Assembly (NCBI GenBank): GCA_032717465.1
Contig: CM064691.1
Coordinates: 1,552,315 to 1,616,314 of the forward strand
Origin: Coenobita brevimanus
Lineage: Eukaryota; Arthropoda; Malacostraca; Decapoda; Coenobitidae
DNA length: 64,000 nt
Reading direction: 5' to 3'
Shown piece by piece: positions 21,292 through 32,120 of the stretch (position 1 is the first letter of the stretch; each line of letters opens with the position of its first letter). Position numbers and translations under genes: made by a program. Under the pieces are notes generated by a model, which was not told where the DNA came from, ran no database searches, and saw nothing but the letters and a program-made list of their open reading frames with translations.

Positions 21292-21927
21292 CTACCACGT
21301 ATAGGGACCGTCGGTGCGGTGTTGCTCCCGTAGTAGGGAAAAGCTACACGTATGATAGCAGGGGCTCTTTACCCTGGTACGTACTCTGGCCGTAGCCGGG
21401 AGCTGATCTTTCCGACCAGAAGCAACTGAAGGGCGTACGGGGCCGCTCCTTCCCCGCCACGTATAGAGACCGTCGGCGCGGTGTTGCTCCTGTAGGAGAG
21501 AACAGCAGGAGAGGGATGCACTGGGGTAACTCACTCTCCGGGGTGTACTAAGGCCGGAGCCTTGGGTCGCCTTACCCTCGTACACTTTATTAGGCCGTAG
21601 CCTTGGGCCTTCTGCCCTTGGGCCTCCTGCCCTAGAGGGTGTAACAATTGCCGTCAATACGGTGTTACTTGGGACTGAAGCTAGTTCAGTCCCACCCCTT
21701 TTCTGACGACGGTTGTTCCGCCCGCAAGGTAGTTGCCTTTCCCTGGTCACCAGGTGTTGGGACAGTTGCGGGGAGCAAGGGCCCAGGACCATAGTGTCCT
21801 GGTGACCCTCTTGATTGGGGTCACTAACCCCAGCGTTGTGTCCTCCTGGGGTGATAGTGCGGTGGCGGCCCGGTGGTGGGGTGGGGGGTGGTGAGGTGGG
21901 AGGTCCGGCGGCGGGCACGGCGGGCAT
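21292..21927 (-). CDS. Pro/Thr-rich open frame, unknown, paralogue of 20377-20874
   Basis: 211 codons starting MPAVPAAGPPTSPPPTPPP at the left edge of the block (ATG at 21927, AAAATGCCCGCC as in the paralogue). It continues GRH..TTPGG-like, DPNQEGHQD, RGGTELASVPSNTVLTAIV and two copies of SLLREQHRxDGxYTWRGRS. AT-rich DNA starts immediately beyond the ATG, so this start marks the block edge. No function can be assigned. Confidence 0.35.
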   Translation of the reverse strand: MPAVPAAGPPTSPPPTPPPGRHRTITPGGHNAGVSDPNQEGHQDTMVLGPCSPQLSQHLVTRERQLPCGRNNRRQKRGGTELASVPSNTVLTAIVTPSRAGGPRAEGPRLRPNKVYEGKATQGSGLSTPRRVSYPSASLSCCSLLQEQHRADGLYTWRGRSGPVRPSVASGRKDQLPATARVRTRVKSPCYHTCSFSLLREQHRTDGPYTW

Positions 21928-21974
21928 TTTAGATTCCTTAACTCATAAGACAGTTAACGGTTACGTATAAAATT

Positions 21975-22175
21975 TTCCATACCCACTAAATGTTTACTGT
22001 CCCTCTGTTAACATCGAATACTAAATACCTTACCCCTAAAGGTTGATATCTTACTGTTCACATGTAATACTAAATACTTTGCCCACTAAATGTTTATAAT
22101 CTTACTGTTAACATCTAATACTAAATACTTTACCCACTAAATGTTTACCGTTCTACTGTTAACATCTGATATCAG
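21975..22175. repeat. Short tandem repeat of about 60 bp at the edge of the GC block
   Basis: CCCACTAAATGTTTAC/TAT..ACTGTTAACATCTAATACTAAATAC recurs three to four times with small changes, in AT-rich DNA directly next to the GC-rich block. Confidence 0.8.
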
Positions 22176-24100
22176 TGGATAAATATTTGAATTTGTGAGG
22201 TCTCTCTTGGCCTATCGTATGAGGCTGTATTTAACTTCTCTCCAGCATCAGTTAATTTATTTTATACACCACCACAGTAATGTAATATTTTGGCTGAGTC
22301 TGCTTCTGCGTCGTAATTATGTTAACAGTACTGAGTGATTAATGGATGTATTTTCATTTGTGTACAGAACTTTCTTGCAGTGATGTGAGTGATGTTAAGT
22401 GATTTGCTAGTAAAGCTGGATAATTTTACTGCTGTTTCATTCATCTCATTTTCAGTAAGCTATTGCCTGTTATCGTTAGTTTTATGTCATTTCAGTATTC
22501 ATTATCACACCCCATATCCATTGTGCTTATCAGAGGCATAACACAGCCCCACATCATCATCTGTATTGACCCATCTTGACACGAAAGGAAGAAAAGAACA
22601 TAATCCTTTGTACTGTCAGAGGCTAAATACATCAGAGACAACAGCAACAACAATATCTCGCTCGTATTGCAGTACAACATTTAAAGTCTTCCCTCACTGG
22701 ACCTCGTCGAAATGGAGATCTTGTAAATCGATGGTTGCATGTCAGTATCTGGGGGAATGGGTGCTTCCTTATCTATCAGGCATCACACCCTCTTCCAAGT
22801 GGTCACGGGCCACACCAACATCCACTGTTTAGACGTCTGTCTGATGAGCTCCTCCCCTCACTTGAGGAGGGGGAAGTTATGATATATTTACTTTTTTCTT
22901 TTCAGGAAAATACCAAAAGCAAGAGGAGTTAGAGTAAAAAAAACTTATTGCATTTTGAACAAATGAAACTGTTTTTGGCAAGCCGAAGAAAAGATTTAGC
23001 ACGATGCTAGGTAGAAACATGTACAGAACAGCATATTCAGTAGTCAGTTAGCGTCGAAACCCTCAGAAAGTTGCTCTCGCTTGTGGACAGCATTAAAACA
23101 AGCGAGATTAAACCATGGTATTTTTGCAGTAGTCAGAGCGTTCACGTGAGGAATGTATGCCTCCATTGCCAAGAGAATCATCTCCGTAAGGCGTAGAGCA
23201 CACTCAAATGTCTCTCGGCCCTGGAAACTATTATTCGAGGAAAGTCAAAGAAGTACTGCCTGAGGAACTCAGCTTGCCCCAGACGCTACCTCGTCGAGAG
23301 GATCTGCAGGCCTTACTGGAACGATATAGAACAGGCTGCAGAGATAAAACTGATACTGGAGAAGTCCAAAGGAGAAAGAATATTGACAGAGTAAGCAGAA
23401 GGATTACCCATAAAAAAAGTGTATATCAGAGCTCTCTCCAAGACGGTCAGGACCCGGATAAAATGCTGTATGAGCCGTTCTAAGTCGTTAAAGACAAAAA
23501 AGATGTAGACTTGTTCACCAGGTGGATTGGTAAAAGGAGAGGAGAACCAAGAGTGAGAATGGACATTGCTCTGGAGATTTTTGAGAAAGGCGGGATGGAG
23601 AGAATATGTTCATCTTCAGAAATTAATAACAGAATTTTTGGTAGTCGGTAGAGTTGGGGGAGCAATACAACTGATGTAATTAGTCCGAGATTGACAGGAT
23701 AGTCGTAGCAAGTGAGTGAAAGACGAGGGAGAGGTTGTTGCACATAAGAGTAGCCTGTGCACACAACAACACCTTTGGATTGGAAAAGGATATAGGAAAA
23801 ATTGGAGGATAAAAAGAAGGGTATCCTTAGTCAGTTGAATCGCAGAAATAGAAGTTGAGGATAGAGGGAGGAGCGGTGGTGCTTATCAGGGAGGAATTTA
23901 CTGGAGAGGCCACGAATGTTACAGAAATGGCAGTCTCAGGCAATGGCTCAGGACATCTTGGTTATCATCAGAAGAGGGGGTGAAGGTGGGGTCGTTCCTA
24001 TAAGTGAAAGAAGACCTGGATATAAATCGATTAGGTGAGTCGAATTCTGGGCGAAGAAATGACAACCTCTGGCACACACAGAAAAGACATACGACACCAT
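22176..24100. other. Spacer, no supported gene
   Basis: AT-rich DNA. Small open frames (for example 23208-23483, Arg/Glu-rich) have no recognisable domain. Diverged local similarity exists between about 23.87-23.98 kb and 24.43-24.53 kb (GTTCCAGAAATG.. CAGAGGAGGGG). Confidence 0.35.
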
Positions 24101-24203
24101 TACGTATCTCCCATGCAACCCACCTCTTGCCTACACACCCCTTGCCAACTACGCATCTCCCACGCAACCCACCTCTTCTGCCCTACACACCGCTTGCCAA
24201 CTC
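24101..24203. repeat. Direct repeat, two units of about 50 bp
   Basis: TACGTATCTCCCATGCAACC.. and TACGCATCTCCCACGCAACC.. with the following CACCTCTTGCCTACACACC, at 24101 and 24150. Confidence 0.8.
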
Positions 24204-25137
24204 ATCTTAAGTCGTGGGAGTTCCTTGCTGCAGTCCTCCGTAATGAACATGTTCACTCTTTCCGGTGAAGTATAAATGATTGCACATCCTTCATTCCGAG
24301 GACTCCAAGGCCGGGTGTTTGGTCACCATTTAATAAGTTATGAAATAGAAATTGTGATGTGTAACGTGCATGTAGTTTGGTGTAGCGGAGAAATGTTTAG
24401 GAGAGGTACGGTAGTGCTCGACAGAGAAAATGAGAGGAAAGGCTGCGAGTGTTCCAGAAATGAATGATAAAAGTGTCATACGAAGCCCTGGAACATCTCA
24501 TTTGGCTGTCACCAGAGGAGGGGCTAAAGATATGGGTATTAATGGGCCCACTCTTTCGGGGGGGGGGGACTTCAAGACCGGCTGTTGGATTGCCATCATT
24601 TGTAATATATAATGTGTAATATGCATTAGTTTTGTGTAGACAGTAAGAGGAAAGTTATTAGGAGAGTACAGTATGTTGGACAACCCTCGCGTTACCGAAA
24701 CACTGAAAATGGTCAGCAAAGAAAGATGGTCAGGAGTTCAGTTATGAAAGCTAATGAAACGTGAGCTCCAGCCCTCCGTGTCCCAGCCTTCCATCCAGCT
24801 TGGGTACACTGTCCTGTGCGGCTATATCCTCCTTCTCCAACATCCCCATCTCCTCAAGAAAGGGGCAGTGCCTTAGTATACAGACTGAAGTATCCAAGTT
24901 TACAGACTATTCACGAAATAGTTAGTTACGAGGACTGAGGAAAACAGTTGGTCTTACTGACTCTTCTACGTTATTATTGATCACCAGTGCTGTATGGTAC
25001 TTTGTGATGTTTAACGCTGTCCACGTAGCTCTCAAAAGATGTATGATGTGTTCCAAGTGCAGTCTTCAGCCTTTACATCACGCTGTGTCCAAGGTTCTTA
25101 AAAATCACGAAATGGATAAGGTCCCAGATGTTCTTTC
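24204..25137. other. Spacer, nothing recognised
   Basis: A G run of ten lies at about 24561. No gene or repeat family was recognised. Confidence 0.3.
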
Positions 25138-25490
25138 TCCATCTATCTGTAGTCAGACGCCATAATCCAGTAAGGGGTGGCCTTTGAGTTAGTTATTTTC
25201 GGGGGGGAGGGGCACTAACCCTTTGTTGATAGGTAGGAAACACGCATGGGTTGGTTATATGTTACCACAACGCTGTAAGTGGTTTCCAGGCTTAAATGAA
25301 ACAATTGGGCATGTCACTTAATCTAAAGCCACTTGAAAAGGAAAAAAAAAAATAAATAGTGACAGGAAAGTTGGGAGAAAAAGGAAGAGAGGAAGGCAGA
25401 CACAGAAAATGAATGGTGAAGGTGAAGGAAAAAGTAGGCAGCACTACATCAAGTGAGTGGATAATGGTCGCCACCACCAACCACCTACCC
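25138..25490 (-). mobile_element. Non-autonomous LINE derivative: 5' UTR piece joined to GATA-tail 3' end
   Basis: On the minus strand this reads GGTGGCGACCATTATCCACTC.., then a GTTAGTGCCCC(T/C)CCCC piece as found at 700-735, then GGCCACCCCTTACTGGATTATGGCGTCTG and (ATAG)n-like ends. The coding body of the LINE is absent. Relatives at 57757-58125 and about 39440-39710 share the AGTGACAGGAAA and GGCAGCACTAC blocks. Confidence 0.65.
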
Positions 25491-25837
25491 AGACGTTACT
25501 GATGCTTTATAGGAAAAGAAGTATTAGTATCTTGTGTGTGTGTGTGTGAGAGAGAGAGAGAGTGAGAGAGGATGATTAGGTAGGCTATCTACTGAGACCC
25601 GGAAGACTAGTGTCAAGAATTAATTTTTACATCCCTCCACCACCACCACAACTAGATATCCTATGATTACCTATTCTAACCATACTTTTATTATAATAAA
25701 CTACTTGGAAATTTGCACTACAAATTTGCATCACCATAGTCTGTTCCGACCACCAAGAAAGTAGCCCAAAAGTCGCATTTCCGCTTTGAATATAGCACAG
25801 ATCCCGCAACCCACAAACTTTACCCACTAATCCCATA

Positions 25838-25996
25838 CTGTCGGCGGTTTACCATCCAACAGAGTTGCCAAGGTTCCAAGTTTCCCGCATAGCTGGGCTA
25901 GGTTTAAGTGGATACGTCATATCCCCTTAAACCTAGCCCGACTATGAGGGAAATCTGGATCCTTGACAACTCTGGTGGATGGTAAACAGCCGACGG
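25838..25996. mobile_element. Palindromic MITE with TA target duplication
   Basis: The 159-bp element is almost one long inverted repeat. The left arm starts CTGTCGGCGGTTTACCATCC, the right arm ends GGATGGTAAACAGCCGACGG, and the arms stay complementary through CTAGGTTTAAG/CTTAAACCTAG to a short centre near 25915. TA flanks both sides (25836-25837, 25997-25998), which fits Tc1/mariner-mobilised MITEs. Confidence 0.85.
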
Positions 25997-25999
25997 TAA

Positions 26000-27650
26000 T
26001 GATGGTGGCAATTCCTATTAAAATAGAAAATAATATATTTTATTTTGCTTAATTGTTGTATAATTGTCTGTAGAGGTGCTTTGAGAGAAACACTGAGACT
26101 TAATTAGGTACGAAAGTAATAATTACCGCACCACTCCCTTCTAACCCCTCGTTATATACTATAGGCAAACCGTAGTTGATTTTTATTTTTGCCTAAGTTT
26201 TTGTCATTACAGAATCCTACATAAACGACTAACAAAAAGTATATATATTATTTAATAAAACAGAGATTGGTAAGGAAAGTATAGAAACGAGGTAAAATAA
26301 TACATCAAGCTGCCCTTCCTATACAACCCTATTTTAGTGCCTCAGTGAGTAATCAATTGCATGAATCATTTTAAAGGGTCGGCTTGTCTACATGCTTTTA
26401 TAGGTAATATCCGAGGCTTTCGTCGTCATTCACTTAGAAGGAGGGTGAAATAGGTTCCAATTGAGGCTGTGGTGGCTTGAGGTAAGAGTGTAATCAGTGA
26501 GGATGCAGAGGAAATGCAAGAACATGAGCGGCCTTGATCAAGCCTCCATGGTCAAACAGACAGAGGAGGCTTTGTGTTGGTCTTAATTGAGTTTTGTGGA
26601 TGTCACGTCCGGTGTGGGTGCTGGTGAAGAGGCATTTACATATATCCCGCCAGCTGCTGTAATGGCAGGGTTGGTATAAAACGGAGTGATGTGAAAATTA
26701 CCGAACAAACTGGAAAATTGTGAAGCTATGTGGTATGTCAAGCCCGGCCAAGATTCCTACGGTAAGTTAACCCCATTCAATTCTGTTATTCGTCATTTGT
26801 AGCCAGACTGGAGCGTTGATTTGATGTATAACCAAGGAGACTCATTCCTGCCTGATAACTGTGGTGAGGATCTTTGAATTTCATGCAACATAACTTGGTA
26901 TTCAGGTTGTGGGAGTGGCCTACATTCATCAGGTGAAAGCTATCTATCTGTCTATTGCCAGACGCCTTGGTCAGTCTATACCGGTAATTATCGCTGTTAT
27001 CTACCTCCCACTGCCATTTTTACATTCTGAAAAACCTTCCTTTGGTTAATATTCAGGGAATTGATCCTGCACATGATTTTGCTGAATTGTGTTGGCAGTT
27101 AGTATTTGTTTACTAACCTGACATTGTTCTGTTGATGCTGTGTGCCAGTTTTGTACATCAGTAGTGCTATTATACTGTGAAGGGAGCAGCATTTGGTTAA
27201 CATATGCTTTAGTTTAAGCAGTGGAAATACTTTACCAATTCACTTCCTCTTCTCCCTGGATGTTTTCTGTAGTTTTCTAATAATTTTCATGTGGTAAATG
27301 ATTGTGTACTGGTAATTTTGTTCTATTTTAATTAGTGTCCATTCTGATCCAGTCATGTTTGTTTCTGAAGCTTAGTGGCTGACTTTCTCATACCTGCTCA
27401 GACCAGCCAAAATTTATTGTTCCAGCTGTATTACATTTGTCAAATGAGGCAAATTCTGTCAAATCCTAAAACAAAAAAATAAATAAATAAATAAACTCCA
27501 GGGTTATGTGGAATCCGACATATGATAAGACTCAACAATGAAGTGAAAAAAAAAAATAAAATAAAAATACAGTGACTGTAAAGATGTACAGAAGTGTTTT
27601 TTCAAGTATGAAGAGGATGCATCAATAAACAGGGAAAATAATATTACGTA
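26000..27650. other. Spacer with a few repeat scraps
   Basis: A 35-bp scrap of the GATA-tailed LINE 3' end on the minus strand lies at 26938-26972 (CTATCTATCTGTCTATTGCC..). A segment at 26801-26862 belongs to a dispersed repeat also present at about 31945-32000 and, inverted, at 44940-45000. No gene supported. Confidence 0.4.
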
Positions 27651-27651
27651 A

Positions 27652-27714
27652 GGCTTAGGTTAGGTTAAGTTTGGGTAGGTTAGCAAAAAGTAGTTTAAGT
27701 TAGGATAAACTAGG
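27652..27714. repeat. Degenerate (TTAGG)n tract
   Basis: GGCTTAGGTTAGGTTAAG followed by decayed GGTAGGTTAG and TTAGG-like words. Confidence 0.7.
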
Positions 27715-28350
27715 TTGTCACCAAAATTTTTGCTATGTTTGGTTAGTAAGGCGCCGATTCTGACGAGGCATCCATCTGTCTTAGTGCACCGCAAGATAGT
27801 GTCTGTCTGTCTTCAGCACTATCAGGGACTCAACAAACACTGCTTTTTAATAAGATTACCAGCACTGGTATGTACATTATATGGTCGAATAGAAGCTTAT
27901 GATTAGGGGCATCACAGAAGGATCTTTTCGTTTGAGTTTGCTATATCCCTGCTTGTTGCCAATTTTCATTTTTTTTTTCCATACAACAACTGTTTCCTGC
28001 TGACACTTTTTGCAGATTCTTATGGGCTGAGGGAAAGGTGTCTGGTTTTGACAATGAGAGTCATACCGGTAACCCATTTGGGAGTCGTTTGCTTGTTAGG
28101 TTTGAGCATATCAGCTGGATGGCTGTACCTTTACTTACACTTAAAAAAAAAAAATCATGTAGAGATACTGGAAAAGCATCTAAATAATGATGGGAAGCAG
28201 TTGTTGGAGAGAGAGAGAGAAATAATTTAGGACTTTACCTATTTCATAGAGAAAGAAATACGGACTCTAAGGTATTAGGTAACTTATGGCAGAGGGAGAT
28301 CTACAAGTTCATCATAAAATACCATTATTGTCTGTATTGTCTTAGAGTGT
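27715..28350. other. Spacer, nothing recognised
   Basis: AT-rich DNA with A and T homopolymers and a (GA)n at 28207-28220. Confidence 0.3.
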
Positions 28351-28708
28351 GTATTATTTGAGAGGAGCATGTGAGGTCACATGGAGAGACAGATTGCCAA
28401 ATGAGGAAGTGAAGGAGCATTGTGGTGTGGATGTGATAGGAAGTGTTAGGAGAAACACATTGAGGTGGTTTGGCCATGTGGAGAGGATGGAGAGTGAGAG
28501 ACTGATAAGGAGAGTGTATGTGGGTGAGGTGGAGGGGGGGGAGGGAGGGGGAGGCCAAGGATGAGATGGAGGGATGGAGTGGAGAGATATATGAGAGAAG
28601 GGGGTGTGAGCTGAGAGCAGGGCAGTGAAATGGTGGGTGACATGGAGACGTTTATTTGTGGCCAACCCTTACGGGATTAAGGCATCTGGCAATAGATAGA
28701 TAGATAGT
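28351..28708 (+). mobile_element. 5'-truncated GATA-tailed LINE
   Basis: It encodes YLRGACEVTWRDRLPNEEVKE.., RNTLRWFGHVERMESERL and VYVGEVEGG with frame breaks, then GGCCAACCCTTACGGGATTAAGGC and (ATAG)n. The upstream edge matches the start of conservation at 49142 and 56291. Confidence 0.85.
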
Positions 28709-28774
28709 CTGTAAAAGCAAGCAGAGTGGCCTTGACTAATCTGTGAAAACAATATAAATACTGGGTAAACGAAC

Positions 28775-30350
28775 AAAGCTCCAGGCCCAGATGGAATTCT
28801 GCCAATTGTTTTGAAAAAGTGTTCCCCAGAACTTGCCTCTGTTCTAGCTTAATTATTCAGGCTATGCATATGTACTTCTTCATTCCCAGATTCATAGAAA
28901 GAAGCCAATATCCACCCAATTCTGAAGAAAGGTAGTTCCTTTGACCCCTCTGATTACAGACCAATAGCTGTCACATCTTCTCTTGGTAAGGTATTTGAAA
29001 CTTTAATTAATAAACATATTGTTAAACATCTTGAATCCAACAACTTAGTTAGTGATAGACAATATGGTTTTCGCCACGGAAGGTCCACCGTTGACATACT
29101 CAATCTCCTAACTCATACCATCCATCAATCAATTGGCCTACATGGAGAAACTCATGCAGTAGCCCTTGATTTTTCTAAAGCTTTCGACAGAGTATGGCAC
29201 CATTCCCTGCCTTCCAAACTCCCTTGCTATGAACTAACATCTTTTGTTCCTTTGATTTCCTCATATATCAGTGACAGGAAAATAAGAGTAAAAGTAGATG
29301 ATGTATATTCTAATTTCCACTCAGTTAACTTCACCGTGCCGCAGGCATCAGTTCTGGCGCTAACCCTGTTCCTGGCTTATATTAATGATCCTTATCTGTC
29401 ACCCACAGTCCCAGCCGCTCATGTGCAGATGACTCAACACTACATAGTTCATTCACACTAAGACACCCATTTACGAAGTCTAATATCTCTACCTGTCAAC
29501 TCAGTACAGCCATCTCCATATATTAAGACCTATCTACGATCAGTGAATGGGGACAAAACAATCTTGTCTAATTGCTAGTTAAACTAAATATATACAATTT
29601 ACTAATAGACAGATATTGCCAGATTCGTATATTACCTTCAGTGCTACTAATATTCCCATCTCCAGAAGTATTGAAATTCTTGGCGTCTCACTTAACAATG
29701 CCCTCAGCTGGACCTCTCACGTTAGATCACTTGCTAAAACCTGCCTCAAAGGAACTTGGATTATTGTACAGAGTCTGTAACTTCTTCACTGACGAGCCGT
29801 TAGCTGTAATTTATAAGAGTCATGTGCGCTCTCAGCTTGAATATTGTTCACCCTTGTGGAATGGATGTGGAGAGGTTGCATTAAAACAACTAGACAAAAT
29901 TCAGAACAAAGCTGTTAGAATTATTAACAACCCTGCCATTACAAATAAACTACCTCCCCTACAAATAAGAAGGAATGTTGCCTCCCTTGCATTATTTTAC
30001 AGATATTTTTATGGCAAATGCTCAGACGAAGTTGCGTCCATGGTGCCACCTCTCCATGCCTTCCCTCGTGCTACACGGGCATCTGGTAGTGCTCATGACT
30101 GGAATGTCAGTCAGCCATATTGCAGAACTTCTGCCTATCAGAATTCTTTCATTCCCCGAACTGCTTCTCTCTGGAACTCGCTTCCCCAGAGTTGTTTCCC
30201 TCCAAACTTTGACCTACAGCTGTTCAAGTCTAACTGTTACAGATATTTTATGAACAGAGGACACCAGTAATTTGGTGTACCGTATGGATTATTGTTATTC
30301 ATTTGTTTTTCTGTCCTCTGTTGTTATTTAAAAAAAGAAAGAAAAAAAAA
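28775..30350 (+). mobile_element. Jockey/I-like LINE reverse transcriptase remnant
   Basis: A degraded RT can be followed from KAPGPDGILPIVLKK through NPSDYRPIA-like, RQYGFRHGRSTVD and ALDFSKAFDRVWHHSL, then a decayed box B. The ADD motif is in a shifted frame near 29420 (SCADDSTL). The last part is in frame at 29572-30270 (EYCSPLWNGCG.., LDKIQNKAVRIIN, RTASLWNSLPQSCFP). There are in-frame stops and frameshifts throughout. It ends in an A-rich tail at about 30330-30353. It starts only 65 bp after the previous LINE piece. Truncated relatives occur at 1251-1402 and 1703-1757. Confidence 0.85.
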
Positions 30351-30353
30351 AAA

Positions 30354-31079
30354 GTTTGGATCAAGCAGCAGAAAGACCTTACCAGTTTGCTTCTTATTGT
30401 TAGCAACAGTTTATCTTCCAAAATTTTCTTCAGATTTTTAAAATGGTAAACGATTAGCTACTTCGTTGATGTTTTGTTTATCTGTTTGCATGTTGTTTTG
30501 CTTTCCTGACACATGTCTTGGGCATAATGGCGGATACTTATCAAAAGCTATACAGCTGTACATAAATTCATTTGGCTTTTAAGTTACTGTTGGTTAGGTT
30601 AGGTTAGGTTATTTGTTATGTTAAGTATGGTTAGGTTGGACTGGGTTAGGTTAGGTTTGGTCAGGCTAGGTTATTTTGGATTACATTAGTTTAGGTTAGG
30701 TAAGGCTAGGTTATGAATATGTAAGGCTAAACTGATACAGCTGGGTGGGAGTCCACCAAAATCCAACTCCCTCACTCAGATGTTTAAGATTATATTACAG
30801 AGGTTTTCAGCATAGTGTAGCTCACTTGTGTGCAAATTTTGTGGAAATATCTGTTGAGTGTCTTCATCTTTTGTACCTATATTAAATGTAGCAAAGGTTA
30901 TGACCGTAGCACTACTCCACATTGTTTAGTACGGTACCAGATCTTTTCTACAGTGTATACTGGTAATGCATAAAGATCTGAGTTTTGCACACACCACCTA
31001 GTCCCATGTCTTCCTAAGTCTGCCTCTCCATTGGGTGCATTACCATAGCGTAATTGGTGATTTGTTGGCAGGTGTGATG
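30354..31079. other. Upstream region of the CUB-sushi gene, with TTAGG-like tract
   Basis: This holds the degenerate telomere-type tract (separate entry) and otherwise unremarkable AT-rich sequence. A promoter cannot be located by eye. A possible acceptor (TTTGTTGGCAG) ends at 31071, so the 5' UTR may be split. Confidence 0.35.
30591..30720. repeat. Degenerate (TTAGG)n tract, 130 bp
   Basis: GGTTAGGTTAGGTTAGG is followed by variants (GGTTTGGTCAGGCTAGG, TTTAGGTTAGGTAAGG). It is the longest of three such tracts in the window. Confidence 0.8.
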
Positions 31080-31118
31080 TAGTGTGGGTGGTGGTGGTGG
31101 TGGTGCCGGGTGGTGAGG

Positions 31119-31257
31119 ATGGTGGTGGTGGCAGGTGCTGGAGCTAAGGGGGCCGGTGCTGGTGTTGGTGCTGCCCTGCTGTTGATGCTGCTGCTGTTCT
31201 TGGACTCAGCTGTAGGGGACCAGTGTATTATACCGGCCCCTCACACCTTCTTTATTA
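31119..31257 (+). CDS. CUB-sushi membrane protein, exon 1 (signal peptide)
   Basis: ATG at 31119 is the first after an in-frame TAG at 31080-31082. The 46 complete codons give a short Gly/Ala-rich start, a hydrophobic core ALLLMLLLFL and a plausible signal cleavage after SAVG, then DQCIIPAPHTFFI. The exon ends at A 31257 before GTAAGT (phase 1), which joins the AT at 38207 to form Asn. All four exons together make exactly 601 codons including the stop. The full protein (600 residues) has a signal peptide 1-33, Cys-rich region about 52-190, CUB-like 210-312, sushi 318-369, acidic stalk about 415-460, membrane helix about 509-532 and a cytoplasmic tail. Intron 1 (6.9 kb) carries a complete Tc1-like transposon. 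Confidence 0.8.
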
Positions 31258-31303
31258 GTAAGTATCATGATGAGATGAGATTCATCTGAACGGTACATCA
31301 GAT

Positions 31304-31320
31304 TGTGTGTGTGTGTGTGT

Positions 31321-31367
<47 letters not shown>
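31304..31367. repeat. (TG)n(TA)n compound microsatellite
   Basis: TG run 31304-31320 followed by a TA run to 31367. The RTE-like LINE tail begins immediately after it. Confidence 0.9.
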
Positions 31368-31370
<3 letters not shown>

Positions 31371-31610
31371 TGGGGCACATATACAGAAAAGAAGGTTGTT
31401 TAATACAGGATGTGCCAGAGTGGATTGCTAAAGGAAGAAGAGGTAGAGGTAGGCCGAAGGAAACCTGGTTGAGGACAATGAAAAAAGAAGCAGGAGAGGA
31501 GTGTTGGTGGGACCTGAAGGAGATGGCAAGAGACAAATATTGGTGGAGAGAGTTCATTGAGACCCTATGCATCCCGTGGGGTGCCACAGGAAATGATTGA
31601 TTGATTGATA
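31368..31610 (+). mobile_element. RTE-like LINE 3' end with (TGAT)n tail
   Basis: The open frame reads GHIYRKEGCLIQ.., GRRGRGRPKETWLRTMKKEAG, MARDKYWWREFIETLC and WGATGND, stop. This is the usual C-terminus of RTE-type LINEs. It is followed by TGATTGATTGATTGATA. It is 5'-truncated at the TA microsatellite. It is a different family from the GATA-tailed one. Confidence 0.85.
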
Positions 31611-32120
31611 TATAATCATAAATGGATAAAGCAGGCTGTAAGGTAGAGGTGATTTAAGATTTTACTTGTAATCTTCCACACAGGTTCCACATGAGGCGTG
31701 GCAGATGTCTAACCAATAATCAGATTCAGTCTAGACATTAAGGTTTTTGTGGGGGCAGTTATTTGTTGTTTCAGGTGATTCACACAGTGTCCACATTGTA
31801 TAGTCATTTACAATTTTACGTTCCAGGTCTAGATTGTGTGTGGGTCAGGAAAGAGATTGTAATTCTGATTGAATTATAGATAATTTCTCCTAACTTGATA
31901 AAATATCCTTAACCTCTCTCAGTTCAGTTGATGGTTGGGTGTAGTTAGGTTGGAGTGTCAATTTGACTATAAGTAAGAAGAGTCACTCCTGCTTCATAAA
32001 AAGGGACCTAAGGTTTGTAAAATTACATGGAGCCATGAATTATGATTTAACCCGTGGATTGCAAGCCACAGCTCAGGCTGTGCTGGCTGTGCATTACTGC
32101 TAACTACTCCACCCCTTCCC
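31611..32120. other. Intron 1 sequence
   Basis: AT-rich. The dispersed repeat segment at about 31945-32000 (CAATTTGACT.., AGTCACTCCTGC..) is related to 26801-26862 and to the complement of 44940-45000. Confidence 0.35.

Larger units (their letters stand above)
17591..21930 (-). repeat. GC-rich block of nested tandem duplications with minus-strand open frames
   Basis: Base composition changes abruptly from AT-rich to GC-rich within 18.29-21.93 kb. A unit of about 1.24 kb is repeated: 17.60-18.83 kb and from 18.84 kb each start with CGACTTCTCGTC, then (A/G)CTAGACCGGA(A/T)GTAA and AAAGGAACAGG(A/G)CATAAAAA. Their GC-rich halves carry the 72-bp repeats. A second set of repeats fills 20.05-21.93 kb, with AGGCCGGAGCCT..GGGTC and GCCTTGGGCCTCCTGCCCTAG phrases at about 20.48 and 21.55 kb. 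No polymerase, integrase or transposase motif was seen. It could be untranslated or gag-like DNA of an unknown element, or a satellite. Confidence 0.7.

Noticed and set aside
24101..24203. CRISPR-like array
   Set aside because: Only two direct units with no unique spacers, in eukaryotic context; an ordinary tandem duplication.
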